Shown: in pieces, positions 1 through 6,615 of the stretch
Position numbering within the stretch: the first letter of the stretch is position 1
Layout: every line of letters starts with the position of its first letter
Origin: Armatimonadota bacterium
GTDB taxonomy: Bacteria > Armatimonadota > Chthonomonadetes > Chthonomonadales > Chthonomonadaceae
Length of the DNA stretch: 8,863 nucleotides
Direction: 5' to 3'
NCBI GenBank assembly: GCA_026392135.1
Contig: JAPLCR010000126.1
Span: 1-8,863 of the forward strand
Position numbers and translations under genes: made by a program
The notes under the pieces: model-generated
Database searches by the model: none
Seen by the model: the letters and a program-made list of their open reading frames with translations, nothing else
What the model was told of the DNA's origin: nothing

Positions 1-34
1 CCTCGTCAGAGGCGATGCTAGGCTCGGTAGGCAT
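1..34 (-). CDS. Start of an unidentified leftward gene (N-terminal 11 codons only)
   Basis: An ATG at 34-32 opens a frame reading MPTEPSIASDE that runs off the left edge. It is preceded by a strong Shine-Dalgarno sequence, AGGAGGG at 49-43, with about 9 nt spacing, which is the main support. The residues are polar and acidic, with no signal peptide visible in this short piece. Too little is present to name a family. It lies downstream of the S74 gene terminator, so it should have its own promoter somewhere in 60-135. Confidence 0.6.
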   Translation of the reverse strand, partial: MPTEPSIASDE

Positions 35-42
35 GAAAGGAA

Positions 43-49
43 CCCTCCT
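43..49 (-). promoter_or_regulatory. Ribosome binding site of the leftmost gene
   Basis: The minus strand reads AGGAGGG, a near-perfect anti-Shine-Dalgarno match, about 9 nt before the ATG at 34-32. It decides the start of the gene that leaves the window at the left edge. Confidence 0.6.
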
Positions 50-76
50 GAAAGACATTTCAAGTAGGATTCAACA

Positions 77-109
77 AACACTCGCAAAATGACTCTTTTT
101 TCGAGTGCT
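77..109. other. Hairpin in the leader between the S74 terminator and the leftmost gene
   Basis: Arms AACACTCG (77-84) and CGAGTGCT (102-109) pair over 8 positions with one G-U, and AAAA/TTTT inside the loop can extend the stem after a mismatch. On the minus strand it would sit in the untranslated leader of the gene starting at 34, or act as a second, weaker terminator because TTTGTTG follows the stem. The sequence cannot separate these roles. Confidence 0.4.
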
Positions 110-134
110 TAAAAATATTACACACCCGCAACAC

Positions 135-175
135 AAAAAAGCCCCGCATCGGCTCTGTTGTGGCTTCTGCGGGGC
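135..175 (-). terminator. Rho-independent terminator of the S74-domain gene
   Basis: On the minus strand, GCCCCGCA (175-168) pairs perfectly with TGCGGGGC (148-141), and the second arm is followed directly by TTTTTT (140-135). The stem is 8 bp and GC-rich with a 19-nt loop. It begins 25 nt past the stop codon of the S74-domain frame, so the 3' end of that gene looks native and intact even though its 5' end is lost. Confidence 0.88.
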
Positions 176-200
176 TTGTCGTCTCCTAGTCTATCATTCC

Positions 201-593
201 CTAGTGTTGAACGATGTTGACTTTCTGGATGGGAGCGTTGCTCTTACCGTTCTGAACATACGCCGCCAATTGAGTTAGTAGCCTCTTCTGTTGTGCGAGT
301 TCTGCTGTCAGTGTAGCAATTTTGGCATTCTGCGTAGCAACAACAGACTTGTAGCCTGCTTGAACGCTCTCTACTCGCTTGTGTTCTTTCTGAAGCTCAT
401 TGAGTATCATGGGAGTGAGGAGGTGGTAGTAGATGGTGAAGGGCTTGCCTTGCTTGTCGTACTGAACGAGGTCAGGGAAGACTTTCGCTACCTCTTCCGC
501 GATAAGCCCGTACTGCATGGGGTGAGCGCCCGTCTCGTCAGCGGTCTTGTAGCGAAAGGTGACAGGTCGGATTGGATAGCCCGCAACGCGCAA
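201..593 (-). pseudogene. 5'-truncated S74/endosialidase-chaperone (tail-fibre type) domain protein
   Basis: The frame encodes the C-terminal end of an S74-type intramolecular chaperone domain. This domain trimerises tail-spike or surface fibre proteins and cleaves itself off. Visible marks are RPVTFRYK, then YGLIAEEVAKVFPDLV, then GKPFTIYYHLLTPMILNE, followed by a heptad-rich coiled coil (from about LQKEHKRVES to the C-terminus) typical of bacterial, non-phage members. The part that normally carries the SDxRxK-like segment with the catalytic serine is missing. Homology starts at the isoleucine before RPVTF (about 572), and the residues before it (RVAGYP and upstream) do not fit the family. 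An upstream in-frame TGA occurs near 650. A TTG at 593-591 could serve as start but has no Shine-Dalgarno sequence. I read this as a remnant; a short expressed protein is possible. The domain is confident, the truncation point is inference. Confidence 0.75.
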
Positions 594-783
594 TGGTGCA
601 ACGCTACCCCAGCGACTTGCACCAAGCCTGTTTTCAGGGCAGCTGGCTCTGATTCAGGCGTATCAGTTTGTCGGAGACAGGGCGGAAGCGCAGAACATCC
701 GAGCGTTTGTGGATTCTCATGTCACATCGCATAACTTCGAAAACCAGCGCCCCGATTGGGAGACGTTATTTCCTGACTTGTAA
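580..783 (+). pseudogene. 3' fragment of a TPR-like protein, unidentified
   Basis: A short open frame after the TAG at 577-579 reads through to a TAA at 781-783. It contains GQLALIQAYQFVGDRAEAQ followed by NIRAFVDSH and ends in DWETLFPDL. The pattern of L/A, Y, GD and A positions resembles one tetratricopeptide repeat helix pair, and the ending looks like a natural C-terminus. No ATG and no ribosome binding site precede it, and the frame is closed upstream by two TAG codons. It therefore looks like the tail of a longer gene whose front was lost. Its 5' edge coincides with the broken 5' edge of the S74 gene on the other strand. I do not recognise the parent family. The alternative is a chance frame; the composition argues mildly against that. 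Confidence 0.4.
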
Positions 784-790
784 AGCCTTT

Positions 791-820
791 TTCACGCCTC
801 ACCCCCATTTGGGTTATAAT
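791..820 (+). promoter_or_regulatory. Sigma-70-type promoter for the transporter gene
   Basis: A perfect TATAAT at 815-820 lies 18 nt after TTCACG at 791-796, a 4 of 6 match to TTGACA. Transcription would start near 827, giving a leader of about 70 nt before the ATG at 897. It sits just after the TAA of the TPR-like fragment and faces the transporter gene. No terminator is seen between that fragment and this promoter. Confidence 0.6.
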
Positions 821-896
821 GTAGGATACCAGACGGCTTCTAAGTTCCTGTCTGAGAACCTTGAGGCGTAATGTTGCGCCCTCCAGAAAGACCGGA

Positions 897-2189
897 ATGC
901 GCCTCTCCACACTCGTTCGGCTATGGCTCCCCCTCGCAATAAGTTTCGAGTTGATGATGTTAGAGGGTCCTGCAATTCAATCGGTTATGGGGCGGCTGCC
1001 GCACACAGCACTAAACTTGGCTGCGTTTGGCTTAACCTTCTCCATCTCTCTCATCATCGAAAGCCCTGTCATTATGCTCATCTCCACCGCGATTGCGCTG
1101 GTGGATAGCGAGCAGGCATACTACGCCCTTCGCCGCTTCACAATACAACTCGCCGTATGGTGTACTGTAGTCAGCGGGCTGGTCGCCTTCACACCCCTTT
1201 TCGACTTCGTCGCGTCCAAACTCATGGGGCAGCCGCATGAGATTATCGAAGCGGCACGTATCCCCCTCCGTATTATGCTCTTCTGGGCAGGTGCTATCGC
1301 ATGGCGGCGCTTCTACCAAGGAGTGTTGGTGCGCTACAAGCAGACGCGAAAGGTCTCTGTCGGAACAGGAATTCGGCTTGCCTCAGCGATCATCACAGGC
1401 TACGGCTTACTGTACTGGGGGAAGATACCGGGAGCACAGGTTGCGGCATGGACAGTGGAGGTCGCAGTTATTACAGAAGCCATTGCGATAACTCTCTTCG
1501 CCTTGCCGCTACTTCGCGCAGAGATTCCCTATCTTCCAAAACGCAAAGAGCCTTTGACGGCGCGGGCTATCTGGCAATTCCACCTTCCCCTCGCGGCGAC
1601 AACCCTACTCACGCTTCTGGCACAGCCGCTCACCGCCTCCGCGCTTGCACGCCTCGTCTTTCGAGATAAAACCCTCGCGGCGTGGCCCGTCGTATACATG
1701 GTACTGCTTGTTATTCGAGGCTGGGGCTTTTCACTACAAGAGATTACGATAGCGCAAGCCGGAAATGAGGAGGCGCGTCCCACATTACGGCGCTTCGCCT
1801 CATTAGTCGGCTGGACGACCAGTGCCTTCACTCTTTTTGTCGTGTTAACCCCTCTGCTCTCGCTCTACACGAATAAGGTACTGCGCCTCTCGCTTGACCT
1901 ACAGTCCTACGTCTTTGTAGGCGTAACGATAGGCTTCCTAATGCCCCTGTTTACATCACTAAGTTCCTGGGCACGGGGACTGCTCGTTCATCAAGGAATG
2001 ACAAAGGCTGTCTACAGGGGTATGGGGATTAACCTTACAGGGCATATTACGCTCCTTGTGATCGGAGTCGCGCTCAAACTGCCTGGAATGTGGGTGGCGG
2101 CTATCGCTTTTAGCATAGCCTCTGCCCTTGAATACCTCTACCTACTGCGCTGCGCGAACGCGCATAAGCCGATTGCGGGTAATACCTAG
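897..2189 (+). CDS. ANKH/MATE-like polytopic membrane transporter (MOP superfamily)
   Basis: A hydrophobic protein of 430 residues with about 12 predicted transmembrane helices, as in MATE, Wzx and ANKH-like exporters. The first helix, RLWLPLAISFELMMLEGP, is followed by an N-terminal signature (RLPHTALNLAAFGLTF, then LIIESPVIMLIS) that I associate with bacterial ANKH-like members of the multidrug/oligosaccharidyl-lipid/polysaccharide superfamily. A cytoplasmic RRFYQGVLVRY stretch follows the fourth helix, and the second six-helix half begins near WQFHLPLAATTLLTLLAQP. The substrate cannot be read from sequence; drug, lipid-linked or anion export are all possible. I chose ATG 897 because MRLSTLVRLWLP begins right at the first helix. 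An in-frame TTG at 861 would add 12 residues. It has its own promoter at 791-820, and the N-acetyltransferase follows after 103 nt. Membrane transporter: high confidence; subfamily: moderate. Confidence 0.8.
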   Translation: MRLSTLVRLWLPLAISFELMMLEGPAIQSVMGRLPHTALNLAAFGLTFSISLIIESPVIMLISTAIALVDSEQAYYALRRFTIQLAVWCTVVSGLVAFTPLFDFVASKLMGQPHEIIEAARIPLRIMLFWAGAIAWRRFYQGVLVRYKQTRKVSVGTGIRLASAIITGYGLLYWGKIPGAQVAAWTVEVAVITEAIAITLFALPLLRAEIPYLPKRKEPLTARAIWQFHLPLAATTLLTLLAQPLTASALARLVFRDKTLAAWPVVYMVLLVIRGWGFSLQEITIAQAGNEEARPTLRRFASLVGWTTSAFTLFVVLTPLLSLYTNKVLRLSLDLQSYVFVGVTIGFLMPLFTSLSSWARGLLVHQGMTKAVYRGMGINLTGHITLLVIGVALKLPGMWVAAIAFSIASALEYLYLLRCANAHKPIAGNT

Positions 2190-2220
2190 GCTGTTGAATC
2201 GCGTATGCCCTCGCCCACTC

Positions 2221-2272
2221 TCGTTAGAGATTGTAACGACAGCATCTCCCTCACATTTTGGAGAGGGAGAGC
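2221..2272 (+). promoter_or_regulatory. Two tandem hairpins in the leader of the N-acetyltransferase gene
   Basis: The 103-nt gap between the transporter and the N-acetyltransferase holds TCGTTA/TAACGA (2221-2226 with 2234-2239, 7-nt loop). It also holds TCTCCCTC/GAGGGAGA (2245-2252 with 2263-2270, 10-nt loop), extendable by GC/GC around a bulged A. No U-run follows the second stem, so it is not a classical terminator. It ends only 3 nt before the Shine-Dalgarno AGGAG at 2276-2280, so it could influence ribosome access or mark an mRNA processing site. The structure is visible; the role is inference. Confidence 0.4.
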
Positions 2273-2292
2273 ATCAGGAGTAAGAGTCGTCC

Positions 2293-3060
2293 ATGTTTGA
2301 CCTCAATGCTTACCTACATCGCCTCCACTACGAGGGAGATATCCAACCGAATCTTGCAACGCTGAAAGCCCTGCACTCTCTCCACTTAAAGCATATTCCT
2401 TATGAGAACCTCGATATTATGCAGGGGCTTTCTTGTAACTTGGAGCCGGAGGCTCTCTTTGAGAAGATGATACTGCGGAAGCGCGGTGGGTTCTGTTATG
2501 AGCTAAACGGTCTGTTCGCCTGCCTACTGAGAAAAATGGGTTTCTCCTGCGAAATAGTCTCTGCGCGTATTCACCAAGCCGACGGCACAGTAGGAGAAGA
2601 GTTTGACCACGCACTTCTTATCGTCTCGCTTGAGGAGAAGTGGATTGCCGATGTGGGCAATGCGCGTTGGTTCCATCAGCCTCTATGCCTCCACTGCGAA
2701 ACCTCGCAAGCGGACGCAGGACGAAACTACCAAGTAATTCCATATAACGGAGGCTACCTACTTCTGCTGGAGGGAGCAGAGGGAGACCAAGTGCCTCAGT
2801 ATCAGTTTACGGAGTGTCCTAGAAAACTGACCGACTTCCAGCCAATGTGCGACTATAAGTGGACATCCCCTCAATCGCGCTTTACGCAAGACAGGATCTG
2901 TTCGAGGGTGACGGAGCAAGGGCGTATTATGCTCTATGGTCGGCGTTTTCTAAAATGGAAGGGATGGGAGAGAGAGGAGCGCGTTTTGGAGAGCGGAAGC
3001 GAATCGGAGTTTGAAAAGTTACTTTGGGAGTACTTTGGGCTAACCGTTACCAGAGAGTAG
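2293..3060 (+). CDS. nat: Arylamine N-acetyltransferase
   Basis: A complete 255-residue member of the arylamine N-acetyltransferase family, close to the usual bacterial length of about 250-280. These cytosolic enzymes move an acetyl group from acetyl-CoA to arylamines or hydrazines through a cysteine intermediate. The catalytic triad is intact: Cys68 in RGGFCYELNGLF, His106 in FDHALLIV and Asp120 in WIADVGNA. The N-terminal helical part has the family-typical HLKHIPYENLDI. The start ATG is preceded by AGGAG at 2276-2280 with a rather long 12-nt spacing. The gene follows the ANKH/MATE-like transporter in the same direction and converges on the SDR pseudogene. A joint role in handling aromatic amines with that transporter is possible but unproven. 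The natural substrate cannot be read from sequence; some family members act in secondary metabolism rather than detoxification. Confidence 0.95.
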   Translation: MFDLNAYLHRLHYEGDIQPNLATLKALHSLHLKHIPYENLDIMQGLSCNLEPEALFEKMILRKRGGFCYELNGLFACLLRKMGFSCEIVSARIHQADGTVGEEFDHALLIVSLEEKWIADVGNARWFHQPLCLHCETSQADAGRNYQVIPYNGGYLLLLEGAEGDQVPQYQFTECPRKLTDFQPMCDYKWTSPQSRFTQDRICSRVTEQGRIMLYGRRFLKWKGWEREERVLESGSESEFEKLLWEYFGLTVTRE

Positions 3061-3110
3061 ATACTATCTAAGAGTAGGTATCTCTACACGAAGACTTCTT
3101 CATTAGATTA

Positions 3111-3124
3111 AAGAGATGCCTCTT
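3111..3124 (-). terminator. Weak candidate terminator in the convergent intergenic gap
   Basis: On the minus strand, just after the SDR stop codon, AAGAG and CTCTT pair around GCAT and are followed by TAATCT, a poor U-run. The 68-nt gap 3061-3128 lies between convergent genes, so a bidirectional terminator is expected, but this stem is only 5 bp and A/T-rich. An additional imperfect stem (GTAGATAC with GTATCTCTAC, 3056-3086) lies on the nat side. Confidence 0.25.
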
Positions 3125-3128
3125 CGCT

Positions 3129-4605
3129 CTATTTTTCTGCCTCATACCGGCTCGCCCAACCAACAATACCGTGAATCATTCCATGAAACACAAAGAGGTG
3201 AATAGGCATTAGCGCGTACCAGTAGAGTTGCCCCCAGAAAGGCGCGGGCTGAAAGTAAGCTGTCTGAATGAAGGAGCATTTGCCATCGGGCATCTCCTCT
3301 ATGTCAAACTGCAACCACGCCCTACCCGGAACCATCATCTCTGCCCTAAGACGCATCCTATTCGCCGAAAACTCCTCCACTCGCCAAAAGTCAATCGCGT
3401 CACCGACAGCGATCTGTTCAGGGTGCCTTCGCCCGCGCCTCAAACCTACTCCGCCTAGAATCTGGTCTATCACGCCTCGAATCATCCAAAGCCAGTCGCC
3501 ATAATACCACCCTACTGCCCCGCCAATACGCGCGGTAGCAAGGTGTAGTGCTTGCGCGGAGGCAGAGGTCACTATCACCTTCCTATCCAAAAGTAGACCG
3601 TGTGTGGGAAGGGTATTAGGGTCTACATATCGGGGAACGGCTCCTAGTTGCGCTCCTGTCCACCGAGTAGGGATCTCCAAATCTTGTGTCGCTCGAATAG
3701 TACGCTCCACTGCCTCTCGAAATGGCGTGAGTGGTATCGGCATTAGGCGATTCGCCTCATCATTTTCGCAGACCATCTCTGTTTTCAACCCCTCAATGAG
3801 TGGGAACGCAATAGAGGCAGGAATAGGCGTTACCAGATTGACCCAGTAGGCTGAAAGGCGCGGGGTCAGAACAGGAACGGTTATAATAATACGGCGAAGG
3901 GATTTTACCGCCGCGTAGGTCAGCATCATCTGCCGATAATTGACGACATCGGGACCGCCAATATCGAGGATACGCCCAGCTGTTTCTGGGGTTTCAAGAG
4001 CGGCTATCAGGTATGCCAAAACATCATCGATGTAGATTGGTTGTGTACGGGTTTCAATCCAGCGTGGGCAGATCATAATAGGTAGCTTCTCAGTAAGATG
4101 CCGAAGCATTTCGAACGAGGCACTGCCTGAACCAACTATCATTGCTGCACGCAACTCCGTAACGGGAACAGTCCCGCTTCGTAATACGTCCCCTGTTTGG
4201 TGACGGCTGGCGATATGTGCAGAGGTCTCTGTATTGCGTTGCCCAAGCCCGCCGAGATAGATAATACGCTGAATGCCCTGATCGCTGGCAGCACGAGCGA
4301 ACTTCTCAGCACTCTGCTTTTCACGCTCTACAAACCCTTTTTCGCCATCGCCCATAGAATGGATAAGGAAATAGGCAGTGTCTACATCTTTTAGTGCCCG
4401 AAACCGTCTCCGGCTTTAACACGTTGCCCGCGACTACCTCTAGCTGCCCAGCATACTGAATATCACTATCCCAACGCCCCATCAATTTACGTGGGTCACG
4501 TGCCATACAGCGTACGCGGTAGCCTTTTTGAAGCAGTAGAGGGACTAGTCGTCCACCAACGTAACCCGTCGCTCCTGTAACTAAAATGCGCGGTTGAATC
4601 TCCAA
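3129..4605 (-). pseudogene. SDR-DUF2867 protein (YbjT-like), interrupted by one frameshift
   Basis: Two overlapping frames together make one protein of about 490 residues, the normal family length. The N-terminal piece carries the NAD(P)-binding signature RILVTGATGYVGG of atypical short-chain dehydrogenases and ends with KPETVSG. The second frame resumes with ALKDVDTAYFLIHSMGDGE and continues through TELRAAMIVGSGSASFEM and RTQPIYIDDVLAYLI to a C-terminal DUF2867 domain (roughly the last 160 residues, with DWLWMIRGVIDQ and GRAWLQFDIEE). The shift lies near 4395-4400. Family spacing favours loss of 2 nt from a GGCGCA-like repeat now reading GGCA. The start is TTG 4605-4603, with AGGAG at 4615-4611 five nt before it. 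The rest of the gene shows no decay, so a recent mutation or sequence error is likely. It is the last gene of the carotenoid cassette, 78 nt after the glycosyltransferase. Function in that pathway is unknown. Confidence 0.82.
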
Positions 4606-4610
4606 TCGTT

Positions 4611-4620
4611 CTCCTCTTTC
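4611..4620 (-). promoter_or_regulatory. Ribosome binding site fixing the TTG start of the SDR gene
   Basis: The minus strand reads GAAAGAGGAG here, and AGGAG ends 5 nt before TTG at 4605-4603. This is better placed than anything near the upstream GTG at 4647-4645, so it decides the start. Confidence 0.65.
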
Positions 4621-4628
4621 ACTCAATG

Positions 4629-4658
4629 CTGTCGTTCGACAGTTCACGACACGTCGAA
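4629..4658 (-). other. Overlapping, mutually exclusive inverted repeats before the SDR gene
   Basis: CTGTCG (4629-4634) and CGACAG (4637-4642) form a 6-bp palindrome with a 2-nt centre. The overlapping TTCGAC (4635-4640) pairs instead with GTCGAA (4653-4658) around a 12-nt loop. The shared arm means only one can form in RNA. No U-run follows either. The short centre would suit a dimeric DNA-binding site, or the pair could be a switchable RNA leader; neither is shown. Confidence 0.35.
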
Positions 4659-4683
4659 GCTAAAGTCAAAGCTGCCTAAACGC

Positions 4684-5796
4684 CTATAAAGGACGGTACG
4701 AGCGTCCCTTCCAAGACTGCAACTGCCCTTTTCGGAAAAGACTACCCCACTGAATAACTATGAGAGCGGCTATAGCGAGTGGAAGGAGTGGAATAGTAGC
4801 GGTATGACCAAAACGACGCGCCTGAATCACTCGAATAGCCAACGTAAGCAGAATCTGAACCACACACAAGACAGTCCAGCCACTATGCGTCCATAGCCCA
4901 AGCATAAAGAAAATGTATGGCGCAAGAAAAAGGCTTCCCAAAGCCCAAGTCATTCCCAACAAAACCCCAAAAGAGCCTAGCCCCTCATAGGCGTTGCGGG
5001 TAAACCCATTCCAGACTGCCCTACCCCCTTCGTACATTCGGCATCTCAGTAGTTCAGTAGCGTCAAATAACCGTAATGTACCACCCGATGCTTTCACTTT
5101 CCGCGCCAAGAGTAGTCCGTCATGGAAAGAAGCTCTCACCCCTGCGTGCCCGCCAATACGCTCATACCACTCCCTACGGAACAGTTCAAACTGCCCACAC
5201 GCCGCACAGAACGCAGGGGAAGGCGACTCCCAAACCAGATGTATCGGCAGTAAAGTCGTAATGAGAAACTGCAACATCGGCAGTACGACTCTTTCCCAGA
5301 ACGTCCCTGTCACCTGGTAGGGAAACGCACTGACCATATCTGCCTTCGTCTGCTCAATCAGAGCCATAGCAGAGCCTACAAGAGCAGGTTCTGCCCGTGT
5401 ATCTGCGTCCATAAACAGCAGATACTCTCCCTGAGCCAACCCTGCTAACTGACTACAAGCATGACACTTTCCTGCCCACCCCAACTCTATTGGTCTACCC
5501 TTCAGAAGTCGAATGCGCCCATCTCGCGCCGCTAGCGCACGCACAATGTCTGCTGTAGCGTCTTCGGAGCAGTCATACATTACCAGCAGTTCAAAATTAG
5601 TGTAGACCTGAGCAAGAATACTCTGCACGCACTGCTCGATATTCGCCTCTTCGTTACGCGCAGGAATGCAGATGGAGATAAAAGGACTCTCTTGGGGCAT
5701 TTGAGAGGACGGCTTGCAGTACACACGAAGATTCCTCAAAACCAACCCTACAAAGGCGACTAACGACAACATTATTCCTATTTGATAGTATAGCAT
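4684..5796 (-). CDS. Family-2 glycosyltransferase, CrtQ/CruC-like (carotenoid glucosylation)
   Basis: A membrane-bound GT-A glycosyltransferase of 370 residues, expected to transfer a sugar to the oxidised carotenoid end group. From the preferred start there is one N-terminal helix (QIGIMLSLVAFVGLVL), then the GT2 core: SICIPARNEEANIEQC, LLVMYDCSEDAT with the first Asp, and the metal-binding DAD in LLFMDADTRAEP. An Asp in FHDGLLLARKV and CRMYEGGRAVWNGFTRN resemble the acceptor-side region of CrtQ-type enzymes. Two or three C-terminal helices follow, then QSWKGRSYRPL, whose WKGRxY ending matches the end of S. aureus CrtQ as I recall it. ATG 5796 lies 8 nt after the acyltransferase stop; ATG 5829 would overlap it by 25 nt and has no Shine-Dalgarno sequence. 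YDCSED replaces the commoner DDGSTD. Family certain; carotenoid substrate rests on context and similarity. Confidence 0.87.
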   Translation of the reverse strand: MLYYQIGIMLSLVAFVGLVLRNLRVYCKPSSQMPQESPFISICIPARNEEANIEQCVQSILAQVYTNFELLVMYDCSEDATADIVRALAARDGRIRLLKGRPIELGWAGKCHACSQLAGLAQGEYLLFMDADTRAEPALVGSAMALIEQTKADMVSAFPYQVTGTFWERVVLPMLQFLITTLLPIHLVWESPSPAFCAACGQFELFRREWYERIGGHAGVRASFHDGLLLARKVKASGGTLRLFDATELLRCRMYEGGRAVWNGFTRNAYEGLGSFGVLLGMTWALGSLFLAPYIFFMLGLWTHSGWTVLCVVQILLTLAIRVIQARRFGHTATIPLLPLAIAALIVIQWGSLFRKGQLQSWKGRSYRPL

Positions 5797-5804
5797 ACGG
5801 GTCT

Positions 5805-6611
5805 CTACTTTGCTTTTCGTTCGCGCCATCGCGGGGTGATTTCATCTGTATGCGCCTGAGTGAAAGGCTTTCCTTGCACCCATGCGCCTACGCGGCGGGC
5901 AGCGTCGTATGGTATGCTGATGGACGCACGATGATGTGATAACGTGGTAAAGAGTTTAGGATCACGGTGAGTCCGCAGAGCCGTCAATTCGTCTAGGTGT
6001 GTCTCCATTTTGCGTTCCATCGCGTGAACGAACTCACGTCGATTGAAAGAGGAGTCCACAACGACACGCTCCATGGGACGCACAGAGATAAACGCCTCTG
6101 GGCGACTCTCCGACCAGAACTCATAGTCGAACGCCACTGTCGTGATATAGAATTGACGCAGTGCCTGAGCAATTACGCCTATACCCGGTTGGAAATGGAT
6201 AGGACGAACAGAGCTTGACACAAAGTCGCCTTGAGGAGTCAGCCAAAGTGAGCGAGTAGGTGTCTCCAAAAGCTGTTTGCAGTAGGATGTAAACTCCTTT
6301 ACTCCATGCAGAGAGCCTCTATCCACGCCGATAACTCCCATCTTAGCGAAGAACCGATACCGTTCAAGTTGAGCCTCGTCCATCGCTGTATATATATTCC
6401 ACTCTGGTAGTGCCTCCACCAGTCGGCAGCCCAAAAGCAGATCCCACCAACTACTATGATTCACGCACACAAGCAGGGGAGTAGTGCCATCCCCTCTCAA
6501 TCCCGATAAATCACCATCGAGATGTACGCGATGAAAGTTTCGCGTCAGATATTGGCGATTGTAGATACGAAATGCCCGCTCTATCAAAACCGATTTGTGC
6601 GCCTCTATCAT
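5805..6611 (-). CDS. PlsC-type acyltransferase, CruD/CrtO-like role (carotenoid glycoside acylation)
   Basis: A 268-residue member of the glycerolipid acyltransferase (PlsC, PF01553) superfamily. Block I is NHSSWWD, giving the catalytic H-x4-D (His52, Asp57 from the chosen start). DEAQLERYRFFAKMGVIGVDRG matches block II, LTPQGDF stands where FPEGTR is usual (block III), and FQPGIGVIAQ fits block IV. No clear transmembrane helix is present, so it probably works at the membrane surface. ATG 6611 is preferred: it lies 4 nt after the oxidase stop, whereas TTG 6632 would overlap that gene. Placement between a carotenoid oxidase and a glycosyltransferase suggests it esterifies the carotenoid sugar with a fatty acid, as S. 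aureus CrtO does for staphyloxanthin and CruD for chlorobactene glucoside. CrtO itself is a membrane protein of another family, so the parallel is functional. Lysophospholipid acylation is the alternative. Confidence 0.86.
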   Translation of the reverse strand: MIEAHKSVLIERAFRIYNRQYLTRNFHRVHLDGDLSGLRGDGTTPLLVCVNHSSWWDLLLGCRLVEALPEWNIYTAMDEAQLERYRFFAKMGVIGVDRGSLHGVKEFTSYCKQLLETPTRSLWLTPQGDFVSSSVRPIHFQPGIGVIAQALRQFYITTVAFDYEFWSESRPEAFISVRPMERVVVDSSFNRREFVHAMERKMETHLDELTALRTHRDPKLFTTLSHHRASISIPYDAARRVGAWVQGKPFTQAHTDEITPRWRERKAK

Positions 6612-6615
6612 CTTA

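Noticed and set aside
201..593. Prophage, because of the S74 tail-fibre-type domain
   Set aside because: No other phage gene is present, and the variant with a long C-terminal coiled coil also occurs in ordinary bacterial surface proteins.
291..871. Rightward open frames at 291-734 and 668-871
   Set aside because: Cys-rich or low-complexity translations with no family-like pattern. The first is antisense to the clear S74 domain, and the second covers the TPR-like fragment in another frame.
722..1319. Leftward open frames at 722-910 and 1032-1319
   Set aside because: Antisense to the transporter gene and its promoter, with no ribosome binding sites and no recognisable motifs.
4353..4410. Programmed ribosomal frameshift in the SDR gene
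   Set aside because: The shift needed is +1 (or -2). There is no typical slippery heptamer, no RF2-like stop context and no downstream stimulatory stem, so a mutation or sequence error is simpler.
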